This document shows positions 24,298 to 39,038 of a DNA stretch of 64,000 bases, piece by piece. Location: NCBI GenBank assembly GCA_013399855.1, contig VXAY01004762.1:124001-188000 (forward strand), given 5' to 3'. The position numbers were made by a program, and so were the translations under genes. How positions within the stretch are numbered: position 1 is the stretch's first letter; each line of letters begins with the position of its first letter. Under the pieces are notes generated by a model. The model searched no databases and was not told the origin of the DNA. It saw nothing but the letters and a program-made list of their open reading frames with translations. This DNA comes from Oxyruncus cristatus (Eukaryota > Chordata > Aves > Passeriformes > Cotingidae).

Positions 24298-27200
24298 GCC
24301 AATTGAGTGAAGCAGTAATTTTAATTCAGCTACATCAGACACTGCAAGCTTTACCTAAATGAGAGAACCTGAGCTTCTCCAGCGAGCCAAACCTCCTCTT
24401 TATTAAAAGAACATCAATGATACGATTTCCTTTCATATGAAAGTGACATTTCAAGAGCCCTTGAACAACCAGGAATGCAGCTTTATGGCAAAGCCCCAGC
24501 CTGCAGGAGCTGTGTAATTTGAGAGGGACATCAGGGATGCTCCAGCGTGCAGCAGATGCAGCAGCACAGGGAGCTGGTCCCACTGGTTCCAGTAAGTGGT
24601 ATCCCACCTGCTCCTTCACACCTCTGTCCCAGCACAATCTGCATGAAAAGGTCACTGCCAATGGTTTAGTGGAAAACCTCCGTGTTCAATAAACCAGCTT
24701 GTTTTTCTAAACCCGCCAAGCAGTAAAAGCCGCCCTGGAGGACGACGAGGCAGCAGACATGCGTTTTCAAAAGGCCACCATGTGCTCAGAGGAGCTCTTT
24801 TTGCCCATTGTGTTCTCTGAACACAATGTGATAACTGAACACAGATGTACAAGTGACATTTCGGGGTGTCTGGCTCCATCCAGGCGGCACAACACGCGGC
24901 GATCCTGCACACACACGCTGCTTCCCGGGAAAGCCGGAGGGGAAGTCAGGCTGCCGTCGATAGCTGCTGCTCAAGCACCGTGGGAACAGCACAGCCCGAG
25001 AGCACAGCAACTTTTCCTTTCAGAATTATTACTCCTGGGCGTGAGGAACTGACCCAGATGGTTTCAAAATTTGCCAGGAAACAATATTACAATGCTCAGT
25101 TCGAAAGCTCATCCTCCCACTCACTAGGAAGCCTTAGAAGAAACCTACTTAGTAAACCATTGGTTCCCACTTGGAGTACTAGTGTGAGTTATTTATGTGT
25201 GCCTATCACGATGTAAGATAGGGCAACTCAACTACCTTTGTAAAGAAAATTAGCAGAGACCACTCTCCTACACAACATAAAGCCAGAAATAATTAATTAC
25301 AACAACAGAAACATCTCCAAGTTCTCCACAAGCCAACTTCTGATCTGCAGATAACAATGATAACTATTTGTCCAGACAAAACTATCATTTTTCAAGAAAG
25401 TTCTCAGATAAGGTAATCTTGAACCTAAAATACTGATTTTATTGTCCTACCACTATTTTCACCCTGATGACTATTGTTTTGCAGCTTTGCATATGCTCAC
25501 ATGGCTTGTGTTTATTTGTACACACAAACAGACACAACCGAACTCCTGAATTACCGTCAGTCTGCTACAAGCCCCAAGAAAGGAAAGCAAGCAAATTCAG
25601 TTAAGAGTTCTTTCCCCCACTCAATTCTTCAAAGCAATTCTGCTGTTCCATCCTAAAGAAGTGGTTAGTCTCACTGAAAACTACCAGTTACACTGTGAAC
25701 CTGTGCCAGCGGCAAATCACTCCAACTGCCCTGGCACCATCATTTAAAGTCATTTTCCATTTAAAGAGTCTCACATCAGCGCCAGCACAGCCTTTCATTA
25801 CCCATCCCACTTAATACCCACAATCTCTCCACAGCTCACTCGCTTGGTCTCCACTGACCAAGCAGCACACAGAGACTGATGTGCGGATTATTGGGATTCC
25901 TAATGCTTTCCTCCCCGCTGGCTGAGTGCTGAGCTCTTGGCAGCCTGCCTGACCCGCAACACGTGTGGGTTTGTCAGCCTAATGCACTGTGTCATCTGCA
26001 CAGTCTCGGGACGGAGCGGACCCAACGGAGCGCGCACGGCAACGGCCGGCAGCTCCCAAAACTTCCAGCTGCTGCACTTCCCAGCACTGGTGGCAAGGCA
26101 GGTACAGAAGTGAGTGTCTGGGTGTTTGCCACTGCTTGATTTCCGAGAGGCAAAGATGTGGGGTGAGAACAACAGCACCCAGCACGATGCTTTAATCGAT
26201 GGATGGAGAGTCAACACAGGGCTTTCCCGTACAAAACATCCGTCCTCACTTAATTGCTGTTTTGCAATGACTCAAAATCCGCACGTCAAGGTTCTGGATC
26301 TGAGTGTTTTCTTTTTATATAACCCACTTTCTCTTAAACTAAATAATGACAGTGAAAATTCAGAGATAAGGGATCAAAAATGAGTTGTGACCAAGTCAGT
26401 TGTCACTCACTGGTTTAAGTGGTTGCTATTATTAAACTACTCCTATGCCCAGCAATTAGTCAGGGCAGACAGAAATGGGGCTTGGGCATTTTTCTATATA
26501 AAAGATATACTGAGGTATTTTAGGTGTGAGACAGTGCATCAGACCTGTAAATCCCACTGTAAATTCTCACAGGATGAATATACAACAGGAAATACCACAC
26601 AATGTGCAAATAGCAAATAAATGCAAATTTACCATCGTGCGTAACTAAGAGGTGTCATGAAAGTGAAACAGGTTTGCAGATGAATGAAATATAGAAGTCA
26701 GTGGAGATCATCCTTGGAAATGGAAGAAGAGAATACGCAGAATACAGTTGAAGTTTCACTTCCTCTGTACAACAAAAGAGAACAGAAAGCTCAAGCACAG
26801 CACATGGCACACCCTTTACAACCTCCTCAGACAACACACACGGCCCAGACACACTAAGACTTCCGACTTTATATCTGATGTCAGATTAGAGATATTGTAA
26901 ATTATCTGAGCAGAGAAAGATAAAATTACCAACTGCATGACTAAGTACGGGGATTTTTAGACAATATATTACAAACCTATTTTTGTGCTAATAAACACAT
27001 ACTAATTATTTTAGAACAGCAAACACAGTAACAAAACAAATAAAGGAAAGTCCTGAAAAGCACTACTACAGTGTCCAGCTGCACTGGGTTTGGTTCTGGT
27101 TTCAGTGTATCATCAGCATCACAATATCCAGACACCTCAGTCTCAGGTGTACCTATCAGGACACCTCTTGGTTAGGTTTATTTCCAGTTAAGTACAGGGG

Positions 27201-30200
27201 AAGTTTTTTTTTTGAGCTCTGGGACTACAACCCACTGGCGATACACATCTACCAGATTAGAGAAATTACTTGCTTCTGGAGATTTACAAAAATGACTCAG
27301 TGGGATTCTACGATGTTATGTTGCTTCCTCCTCTAATTTCTTCCTGGATTTGTGCAGCTAAAAATGCTTATCACCAGAATTTCCAAGTTAAAGCAAGCTA
27401 AAAACAGAACCTTGTTTTTACTCGAACGCATTGCGGAAAACCGAGTTGAGCAACCACTTCCTAAGGAGCTCATACCCACACTCTGCACCAAAACTGGGGA
27501 GTAAAACAGCACAAGGTTTCAGGGTTAGCACAACTTTCTGAGCAATTACACACGCACCAACCATCTAGAGAAAAACCAAGAAAATACTTTCTCATCGCTA
27601 TCTCTTTTCATAATCTGTGGGGTCACTTAGAGCAGCAGCAAGTGCCAGGACTCAAACCAACACAAAACTTCCCCGTCTGTCTGCACTGCCCGTGTGAGAC
27701 AGCCCTGTCTGCTCCTGCCATTAGCTTTCCAAAGCCACCTATTCCCCCCTCGATGCACCCACAAAGCCAGAGGGGTTGACACCAGTGCAGTGGCAGCTCT
27801 GGCACTCGTGGTGAACAACAGCAAAGAAAGTCATGAGTACTGAAGCCCCTCCACGGGTATTTGCGGCCTGACCTGGAACCCCAAAAGTCTATTTAGCTTT
27901 AAAACCTGAGTGGAAATTTAGGAAAACACACAGGCTTAAAAGTTCACTACTTGAAATTGGTCACTACTGCTAAAAACACAGGGGTACACAAGGCAGGAAA
28001 AGTTGAAGCAACCACCTTCATGCTGCAATAACACAACTGCTCACTTTTCCCCTAAGTTTCCTCAGAAGAAATTGAAAGCAATCAAATACCACAGAAAAAC
28101 ACATGGAAATTATCATTATGGCACAAAAACAAAAGCAGAAAAGCTTTTATGTGCCTTTTAACAAAAGAAAGTCTAGTTTTGAAACAGCTGCTTTACTGAC
28201 TGGAGCCCACGCCCCAAGGCAGGGGCTAGGTTTGGTTTTGTTTCTGTTTATTTCACAGTTTCCCTGTTTATTCAGCTTCTTTCCTCTCCCAGTGGCAGCC
28301 AGGGCAGTGTGGGGCAGGCAGCTTCATCCAAAACCAACAGGCAGCCCTGGATCCTGACAGACGCTCCACGCTGCTCTCTGAAACGCAGGTAGCTGTGTCC
28401 TTCTGAACTTGGAAGAAGCTTCAAGTCTTTTCTAAAGGAAAAGGCAGCAAATCACCTCTGAGCTTCCTTGAAAAGGATTCCTATTTTTTTCTCCCCTGAA
28501 GTGTCATATTAAGCTCAAAGAAGGTAGTAGAGGTGAAGTGGGAAAAGCCAATGAGTTACACAGTCAAAGCTCAATGTAGCTTAAATGCTACTTACACAAC
28601 TGTTAAAAAACTACCAGCGTGAGTTGCAAGAGAATTCTCTGCTCCTTCCCTGGAGGCTAGACACATTTCCAGGACATGCTTGTAGCGTCACCAAAAGTTT
28701 GGGAAGCATCTGACTTCTCTGCTTACAGACAAATGCACTTCGGTGGCGTTTCAGACAATACAGCCTACACTGAAGTTTAACCTCAGTGACACCAATTCCA
28801 TCAACTTCAAGTGAGCCTCCTTTACCTTACACAGGCAATGGACTGACTTACCGAGGATCAGGTTGAAGGAAGAGTAACATGAATCTTTTAAATGCATCTG
28901 CAGCGGGAAACCTGGATACTGAACATCCTTTGCTCAGTTTGACATCAACAGCAGTGCTCTTCTACAGGGATTTCCATGGAGAGGCAGCGTTTTAACAGAG
29001 CACAAGTCTTGCTCTACCTCCTTTGGGAATGGTGTACTTGCATTAAAGTGTAAATCCAGGTTTATCATTCCTCTAGCCTCATGTACACCTAGACAGCTTT
29101 TCCACCACTGTACTGCACCAAGTCCCCTTTCTTCACAGCAGCACCTAAACCAAGAGTTTTCACCAAAGCAGACAGACTCCCACCAAAGTACTTGGTAAGT
29201 CTCCAGCAGAAGGCGTTTCTCAGGAAAGTGGATTTTTAATTTAAACAGGTGCTGTCTCAAAGGTTACCATTTCAATGGATGACATGTAGTGACATAAAAT
29301 ACCTGGTAAACTTATAAAAGAACCTCAAATGATAAAGTTTAAAGAAGCTGACCTATTAATGAGCAGCAGACAAAGCATGTCCACACACAGTGCCCATTGC
29401 AACACCAAGACCCAGGCCTTTCACAAGTTATTTCTCCACTGCTCCAAAAACAAACAAAAGCATCACAGCAGCCTCACAGGTACACTCATTTGCTGCTTTT
29501 GTAACACAGGTGCCAGCAACAAAATCCACTTCTATATTTCTTTTTTCTTATCAGCAAGAACTTCAGGTCATTTATTCCCCTTTGGTCTATACATAGGAAA
29601 AAATAATTCTCATAAAACAGTTCAAGTTTTAGTCTGAATCGTACAGACCATAAAGTTCTCCATCCAGTTAAACTATGTTAATCCTATATGCACGCACCCT
29701 CCACGCTGTACACAGAGGCACAAACAACTTGCCTGGGTAACAAGTGCTCAGTGATGCGTAAACATTTTGGGTGCTGTAATACCTATTATAAGCATTTTAC
29801 AGAAAGCAGCAGCAACAGTAGTACTGCGGTCCTGACGATCTGCTGGTTTAAGTTCAGTGATTTCTACAGGAAGATATAAGCTTAGTCTAAATCAGCCCCA
29901 TGAAGTTAAATAGTAGGCCCTCAGACTTGCAAGCCTGCTTTCAGGGGAACCACACAAAACTGGACAAGTTATTCTGAATACTTCATTTGTTACCGCAATC
30001 TCAGCATGTCTCAAATTCTTTCAACCTGGGTAAGATACTCCTCTATCAGCTGGACTCATTTTTGTACTTATCTAAGCTTCCCCGTTTCACAACTGCTAGG
30101 AGCAGCCCACCCACTACAGGTAGAGATCATCCTGACGCCTGAGGACAGAAAACTGGTAGGCAAACACTTCTGGAAAAGCAAGAGACAGTGAAAGAGACTG

Positions 30201-31197
30201 AATAACTAACACCTGCCTACCCACTGAAGCACACTAATTATAGAGAATAATTGAACAACTGCTTGCCTTACTCAGGGAGGTGCAGATAAGAGGTAGGGGC
30301 CTTCTCATACCTCGTATGGGAGTTTAAAGTACTCTCAGTTGGCAGCAACGCATAGAAAAAAGTCACCGGCTGTGACAATTAACAGCTTCATTTTAAGTCT
30401 CTTTTGTTCAAGTGAGTAACTCTTCCACTCACACTACATGAAACAACCCTTTCTCAAATAAACAGATTTATTCAAGGCACACAGCTAAAACCAAATGTAA
30501 ACCTGTAAGGCTCCTGATGTTAGGAAGCAGCCACACCGTATTTTAATGCTGTGGAGTTAAAGGTGCAAAGAGGATGAGGGCTCCAGTGTCCTCCTACAAC
30601 CCCAGTAATACTCCACTGTATCAACTCATGCTTTTTTAAATCAGATTTTCAGGGAAACTCAAAAACAAGGCCATGCAACAGCCTGCAGAGGAAAAGGAGA
30701 GAAGTCTACAAAAATAAGTTACTTTAGGACACGCATAGACATGTGAAAAATGACCTAGAACTTGGGGTAAGCAGCAAATCCTCAAATGTGAAGTAAGGTA
30801 TGGACAGATTTCACTTAAGAACTTGCTTACTAGCAACATTACAGGAAAAATATATTTCAATTAACAGACCTATGTTGATTTTATCCACAGTCTGTCCACT
30901 AAATCATCATTTCTCAGAATTGGATGCACGGTGGGAATTGAATCTCTTTGTGGGAACAGGTGTGAACATTTGCTGGAGCTGTGTACAGCGCTGCCTTACC
31001 TCTGCTACAAACACAACACAACCCGCATTAAAACCTGTCTTCATTAAAACATCTCAGTTGTGAGATTTTTGTGCCATTTGCTACCTGAATTTGAAAAACA
31101 AAAACCCCACTTTTTTCTATAACACACTTTACACTGTGGCTGAAAAGGGACTGCTTGCATAACAAGTATTATGCAATTTCCCAAATAAATAATACCT

Positions 31198-31221
31198 GGG
31201 GGAGGGGGCGGGGAAGGGGGG
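31198..31221 (+). other. G-quadruplex motif in RYBP intron 2
   Basis: Four G tracts (5, 5, 4 and 6 Gs) are separated by loops of A, C and AA, a textbook strong G-quadruplex pattern. It is on the plus strand, which is the template strand for RYBP transcription. Confidence 0.85.
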
Positions 31222-32506
31222 AAGATTACAACGTCTTGAAGATTTTCAAGGCTGCAGATTTGGCTTCAAAACCAGAGTCCACAAGCCATTCAAAATCTTC
31301 CTGATAATCACTGCCATCCCATCAGTACCCAAATATCCCATCAAGAACAGTGCCCCACTGTGTATTAACAAGACAACCTGGCAAATACACAATTTACCAC
31401 CAGAGTACATTCTCTAAAGAAGGTAAAGAGGCTCACACCAGCTAAAGAAAAAAAAAAAAAAAAAAATCACCAAAATGCAACTTATTATCTATCTTCAGCC
31501 TGGATTACTTTGCCAGAGCAAAGTATCTCATGTGGAAAAGAAAAAAGCCCACTAAAACACTGTGCAACTGTGTGATCACCATGAAGATGTTTACAGTGCG
31601 AGGGCTGTTTGTTTTTTAAACAAACCCTTAGTTTAAGTCACAAACATCTCCTGGAGAGCAAACAGAGAAGTAAAAAATGAAGCCCAAGAGGCAGCACAGA
31701 GAAAAATAAGAGAGTGAGGGACCTGTCCAACAGCCAAATTTTGACAAAAAATTTCACTGGCCTTAAAAACATTTTGCTTCTCCTGAATGTTTTTCTTGTT
31801 TTTGTGATTTGGCCTTTTCCCTCCACTGGTGTTTCAGCCCCCAGTGCACAGGGCTGGCAGTCCTGGCGTGTGACATCCAACAGCGTCACCAACCCAGCTG
31901 TGCAACAGGAACATCCACCTGCACCAATCCTGCTCCAGCCACTGCAGCAGCCGGGAATCTCAAACCTCCACCCAGTGCACAACCGCAGCCTTGTGTTTGC
32001 ACTGGAAATAGGCTGAAAGCAACAAAGTGATTCAGAAAGTAAAAGAAGCCTTAAATTCATTTCTGTTGAAAACTGAAGAGGTCCACTGCAAGCTTCAGAT
32101 CTTGGAGGCCCAGGGAGATTTTCATCAACTTCAGTTGGGTATCAGGGAGCAGAAAAGAGGGACACTGAACCTTGCAAAGCCAGCATCCATCCCACCAGAA
32201 ACTACTGACATTACACTTTCACAACAGGGTTTATCAGCCTCGTTCCAAACGGGAGCTGCATTTATCTCCTCAGAGCAGCAGAGTTTTTTCTTAATTATCC
32301 AAGGTCAGTGGCAGTGAATATTGAACAAACTGACTCAGAGAAGTAAAGCACATACCAAACTGGAGGGCAGGCAGCCTTACATTTGCTTAGCAGTAGTATC
32401 ACATTTTATAACAAATTTTTAGACTAATCACCAATCAATATGTTTGATAAGGTACCTTTTTAGAAACAGAAATACTAAGTCCTGTGCCAGCAAAATTCCT
32501 GCTTTT

Positions 32507-32614
32507 TCATAGAATCATAGAGGTTGAAAAAGACCTTTAAAATCTGAGTCCAACCATTAACCCAGCACAGCCAGGCCAACCACTAAACCATGTGCCTGAA
32601 CACCACATCTACAC
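32507..32614 (-). mobile_element. CR1 LINE fragment in RYBP intron 2
   Basis: It starts TCATAGAATCATAGAGGTTG and continues with the CR1 3'-end words GTCCAACCATTAACCCAGCA and CCACTAAACCATGTGCCTGA in reverse complement. It is short and 5'-truncated and looks like a different CR1 subfamily from the copies at 4467 and 39039. Confidence 0.88.
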
Positions 32615-35600
32615 ATCAACTAAGAAAAAAGTATTTTTAAAGGTTGGATTGCAAAGGTTTAAGACAACTGAAGCATTCAGTGAGCTAAAGGAATAGTAAT
32701 ATTCATTTTGTATCAGATTCAGTCACAATTAGAGCAACACCTCAGAATTTTGATCACCATCTCTGTGTGCTTAAGATATTCAGAGATGCTAATATGAAAA
32801 ACTTGAAAGCATTTCATCTCCAGCTCAATACTTGAGAGAGGAGGTCTGAGGTGCACAGACTCACCTGATGCCTTGCTAAAATACACAGCTTTTCCTGACA
32901 GGTTCAAGCCTGTCACAAAACAAGCTACTCTGCAAGTCTCAATAGCCATTTCAGCTCCCCTAAAAACACAAGTGGTTAAGGACTGACAGTTTTACTAGGA
33001 CTGTATAACAGAAAGGTGTTGCATAATTGCTCTGAAATTTCTATTCAAAAACCCAACAAGAAAAATGTGTATTATCCTCATGAGCTGAAGAGTTATTTCA
33101 TGTGGCATCCATAATTACACAGCAGTTGAAGACTTCTGCAAACACAGAAGCAAAGAATAGTTCCAACAAGCCTAAGGTGAGGAGGGATCTTGGTCTGACC
33201 AGATCCTGATGAGAAGGACAGAGGAAAAAGAAGGGAAGGGGAAAGGTGCAGAAAGGTGATTCCATACATCTCATGATGGAACCAACACATCAGCAGCAAA
33301 CCTGCCCTGACCATAAGGGTCCTGGGACGAGAAGCATCACCCTTGAAACACGCAGTGGTCCTCAGGTAGTGCAAGGATTCACGGTGCTGTATTTCTTTCC
33401 AAGTTACATTCTGCCTCCCTAAGCTTGTTGGGTACATTATATAACTATTAATTACACCGCTGTTCGGCGTCCTTTTAACTGCAATGATTCAAACTGCTTC
33501 CAGGAGCTCACTAATCCAAAGTACAATCCTCTTGACAGCAACTGACAGATTCGGAGTATTCAGTTCTAGCTGAAAGGAAGAAAAATCAACTCCCTCCTCC
33601 GCCCGCTGAAAAAAGAGCCAACACTCCTGCTGACCAGACCCAGAGCTCCGTCAGGAGCTGGGACACGCTGCCCATGGGACTCCAGTCCTTGTGTTAAAGC
33701 GCAAAGGCCACCCCAAAATTCTAAGAAACACAGCAAATTGGGTCTGTTCTGCATTTTATCACAGGCACTGAAAGGTTTCATCCATCAGCTCCCAGACCCA
33801 GCAGACACCCTCCTCGGACACGTGCTCTGCCTCTGCCCTTCCCAACCACTCTGGCAGCAGGAATCTTCCTTGCAAGCTCCAACACAATTCTACATGCATT
33901 ATTTATCCCTCTTGCTAAGTCATGCAGTGGGGTAATTACTTAACTATTGTAATGATATTTTGCAATGGCTGTACTCTATTATTCTAATTGATTTTCAAGA
34001 GCTTGCTTTTGCTGCGTGTTTTGAGCAAACAGCGTATTTTCCTGGAGTATAAAAAAGCCCAAGTTTGACATTCATTTTAAGCCTAAGAGCTGGATGTCAA
34101 AAATGAAATTTTAGAATTATCGACGTATTCTTAATTACAAAAATGTTGGTACGTTACTCAGATTTTTGCCATCTCTGCTAAAAAACACTGAAGGAATGTT
34201 GGTTTTTTTCATTAATCTAATGAAATATAAAAAGTTATTAACTATTTCTGTTAATTACAAAGTTTTTTCCTTACAACAGAATGTTGTTCTCCTTGTTAAA
34301 CTCTTCAAGACCTCAGTCAGTATAATTACCAAATGTCTGAAAGCTGAGAGATTGGCAACATTTTCATTAACAAACTTAAACTCAAGTCAAAACACATTTG
34401 CATGTCTTGCTTAGCAATATATTAAATTTTACTGGGATGAATGCTCATCTTAGAATGCTCATCATCGGAGAACTGTTACAGTAAAACACTGTTTAGAATC
34501 AGTCCTTTCCCTACACTCAATATGATATAAGATGCACAAAAGAGCAGCCCAATTAAACAATTATTTATGTCTCCCTACCCCCAGGATATTCTTCAGGCTA
34601 TGCATGATTCAAGCTGTACTTGTAGCAGTTCTGTGAAGTGATGAACAGCATTTCAAAAAACACAATAGTCCCAGTAGTGGTAAGAAAACTTTTCTACCTC
34701 GAGCCAGCAATTCTTCCAGGAGAAACTTTACTTGAAAAGCTGCAAAGGATATTACTCTGAACAGGGACAGGGAGGAAAAGCAGCGAGGCAAGATAATCGA
34801 CCTGTCTTACCTACCAAAAATCTGCTGGCTACACATGTAAAGACATTCCCTCTCCAGGGAGAAGGAATATCATATTCTTGATCCAAGTGAGCACATGGAT
34901 GACATTCATTTAGAACTACAGCCCCGCAAAATTTGGTCAATCTGTTGGGTCTTTCTGTGTATTTCATTTCATTCTGCTTAAAAACAAGAAAATGTTTGGT
35001 CACCATCTGTGATGCTTTCTTAAAAAAAAAACCCAAAAGCAAACCAACAAAAAAACCCCCCCAGATCCAGAGTTGTATCAGTCTCAGCCACTGCTCAAAC
35101 TTTAGAGGCTCCAGGACAACTGAGAGCAATGAGAGATCTGAGGAGTCCTCTGCTTACATGGACACAGACCAACCTATTCCCTTGAGTCTCATTTAAGGCT
35201 TTATATTATACAACTCATTTCTCAAGTCTTTTTTATCTATTAAAAACACCTACCTGAAAAACAATAGTCTTGGAACAAGGCAAGATGACAGAAGACAACC
35301 GTGTTAAGTTTCAAGTCAACTTATTCCCTTTCTTCTCAATGCATCAGTCCCAGAGGCCTGATCCAACCCTTGCAGCTGACAGCAAAGTGCTGCATCCCCT
35401 TCTGCAGCCTCTGGACATGACTCAAAAAAAAAAAAAAATCAATGCAAAGAGCAAAAGGTCACATTCTCCCCAGGCATCAACTACCTGCCAAATCAAGACA
35501 CGTTTTCAAATGCCAGCACACTTGGAAATACGGTGACCAACTGTTATTAAACTAATTTCCTAGCACAGGGTCCATATTCTGACACTCTCACACCTGTGAC

Positions 35601-38600
35601 TAAGTAAAGCTGCTCCTTACACTACATGCCCTCATGGAAAAAAAAAAAAATAAACCACACTCACGCTTGTGGCAATGTAGTACAGGGTTGTACAGCTTCA
35701 GAGTTCTGAATTCAGAGTGCCAGTGGGAAAGTCAGTCTGGCTTAACACAAGAAAAAAATATGTCAAGAGGAGAAAAAACAAAGAGATGCTACTAGATAAA
35801 CTACTGCTAGACAGTATCCCTCACTCTCCCTGCACTTTAGGGAAAACCCTGAGAACTGGTATAGAACTGTAACAGGTACAGGTCTTTTTCCATTATGTGC
35901 TGGACATGCCGGGCTGTTGGCAGAAGGAATGCCTCTTCAAGGCACAAGCAGTGAGACCGTCCTCAAATTTTACATCTCTGTAACTGAACAGGCTGAACAG
36001 AGGTGATCTCCCATGCATTCACAGAGTAAGTCCATGACATAAGGACACGATGGTCAACCACCCCATTTGTCAATGATTTTTCTATCAATTTGCTAATTTG
36101 TAATTGGAAAAAATGTCATCCCCTTCATAGAGACAGGACAGCTTTTCTTTAGCATAAAGTTTCACTATCACTTCTTCAAATGCTGATTCAGTCATAGCGA
36201 CCCTCAGCACAGCACCGTAAATTCCCAGCGTGTACTTGTACGTTCCCAGCTGACGCAACCCAGGAGCCTTAACAAACCCTCCAAAGGTCTAAAATTCTGA
36301 ATGCAAATGTGTGGTCCCAGCTTGCAGAGGTGCTGCCAAACTGACATTGTCAATAAGCCATTTAATGAAGCTCAAAATTCCAAAGTTTGAGCTCCGCTAC
36401 TGCAGCTCGTCCCTGTGGACAGCCTGGCAGTCCCACGGACACTAACAAAGCATGTCTCGGATGCATTAGATCTTCTTGACCTCAGAAAGTTAAGCAACTT
36501 ACAACTAACTTGACTCACATCCGGTAATAAGTACTTCTAATTAATGGCTTTTAATTGGTGCCAGAGCACTGCATTCCCACACCCGTGATGGAGCATGTTC
36601 CTTGCTCTGCTAACCCGCACGTAAAATGGCACAGCTCTGACAATAAACACCACGGAGCTGTGTCATTCCTCCCAAGCTTCAGGAGCAAAGGCATCACTGT
36701 ACACGAGAGAAAAATGTGTACAAAAACTACCCACCACACCATTCCAGGAGTTGCAACATCACTTGCTTTCTTGCTGCCCTTGCTTTTAAATGATTATCTA
36801 TGCAGTTCAGAGAAAGGAAGATAAGCAGTGTTTGTTAAGTCTGACTTCATGTGCAGTTTCTGAGAAGGCATTTCAGAACCTAAAGTGCTTTCCAAAAATG
36901 AACTTTACCTCCTAGAAGCTACATGTGGAGTTCATACTGCATTTACTTTACAGACAGGTAAACCTATGCAGGTGAGTTATTACCCAATTGTCCAGAGTCA
37001 TAGTGAGTTAAAAGAGGGGAAAAGAAAGTCCCCACGACAAGCAGTGCCCCACTCGCTGTACTAGAGGGTGCACAGAAAGACCCACCAGCCATGCAGAACA
37101 CTTTCCTCCCAACACTCAGTTTCCCTGTGTGCCATGTTTGGAACTGACCATCTCTGGACACTGAGATAGTGCTTACACAAGGTTTGCAACCCTATACCCC
37201 AAAAAAGCAGTGCTCCTGCCCAGCCCAAGAAAAGCCCACACTCACTCCTGATGGGATCACTGCTACACCACCTCCATAGAGAGGAAAGAACCCAGAAAGG
37301 AGCAAAGCAGCCATTGAGGAAGAGCCGATGCAAGTCGACTCATCCTCCCTGGGCAAAGCTGGATGATGCCCAGCACACCAACCTCGGTCCTGCTGCCACA
37401 GACCAGCACAGCACCCAGCTGTGCCTCGGCCAAGCCACCCACCACCCTCACTGCCACGTGCTTTGCCTTGTGCTCTGACAAACCAGTGCTGTCGGACACT
37501 ATTACAGTGACTTCTGCAACCCACGGGCTTCACTTTCAACACTTCTCCTCCAAATAAGACCCACCAGCCTTCAAATCCCACACGGGCGTCAGGCAGCTGC
37601 CAGTCTTTCCCACACAAGCCAAGCTACTTGTGTGTAAAACCAGCGAGACACATTCAGTTCCCCCAAAATATTTCCCCATTTTTACAGATTGCTAATGCTA
37701 TGCTGAAACAGAAACATTTCCTAGAGCTTATTAAATGTTTTTGTTAAATTGATCCACACCCATGGACAAGAAATGAAAAAGGGTTTTATTTCTCTGTAAG
37801 GCACCTGGGATAACTGAGCAAGGCCAGCAAACAGGCACCAACCAGCTTCCTCGCCCTATTAGCATCACAGAGGAAAGCCTCCCCTTCTGCTGCTAATGAT
37901 GTGCTCTACCCTGTATCCCCAGGAGACAAATGACTGCACTGGCTGATTGACTCCATCACAGGGCCATCATCCATCAATGTATTGCCTCTCTTATTGAAAT
38001 CTCATCTCAGGAAGAGAAAGTGCTCAGTGCCACTTCCGAAAAAAAACAGTGAAAGCACTTTCAGAATAAGAGCTCCGAGATATATAATGAGAGCCAAATG
38101 TCTCAGCAGAAACACTTATTTCCAACAACCTGAGCAGATCAGAATGCTTTGTCCAGCCAGGAGGAGGAAAATTTATACCCTCCTGCTAAACTAGATTCTA
38201 GTTTTTTATTAAACAAAGGAATGGAAAATGTACCATAGACATAAATTTCTTGATCAAATTAAAACACAGACAGTGAATACAATCATACAGACTAAAGAAC
38301 AGCAACCTGAGGATATTTAGCACTGATTTTCTAAAGCGTGAATTCCAGCATCTCTTACACAGGCTGAAATCACATTAACATCATGCAATCCCCGCTGACA
38401 TCGGCAGAAGTGGGAAGAAAATACAAATCCTTCCCCATATGTATATTTAGTACAGAGATAACAAAAAACCCAAACCAAAAAAATTAAAAGGGAGCAATCC
38501 TCTTCCACTAAGAAATACCCCAAAAATATAAAAAATGTTGCACATTTGGGACCAGGGTGCAGGGGGTAACCTGTGCTCCAAGACTCATGGGGCAGTGCTC

Positions 38601-39038
38601 CGACCAACTTTAGATCACTGAAAGCACCAAATCCCAGTAGTTCTGCATCCTCTGTCCACCTCCCTGATTCCACCATATGAAGTTGCTCATGAATTACCCA
38701 GACACAGTTCCACGTGCACAAAAATAATTTAGTTCAGGTAAAAATACTTTAGATTATGATCAGTCTCACGTCTGTCTACTCAAAAATATAAATCTGAAGA
38801 AGACAGCTTTATCTCAAGTAAGATATTTCGCCTCACTTAGCACCTCTGCATGTTACAAACAATTCATAACTCTTGAAATCCCTATCAACAATCTGCTTGA
38901 GAAAACATGTCTAAACATTTACTCCTTGTTTAGCCCTAAACAAAACCCAAAACTGACTTGTTTTGCTTCCATTTTATTTAAAGACAACCAATCTGGTAAA
39001 GTCCTCAAACTAAAGTTTCTGGAAGTCCTGAACAGAGA

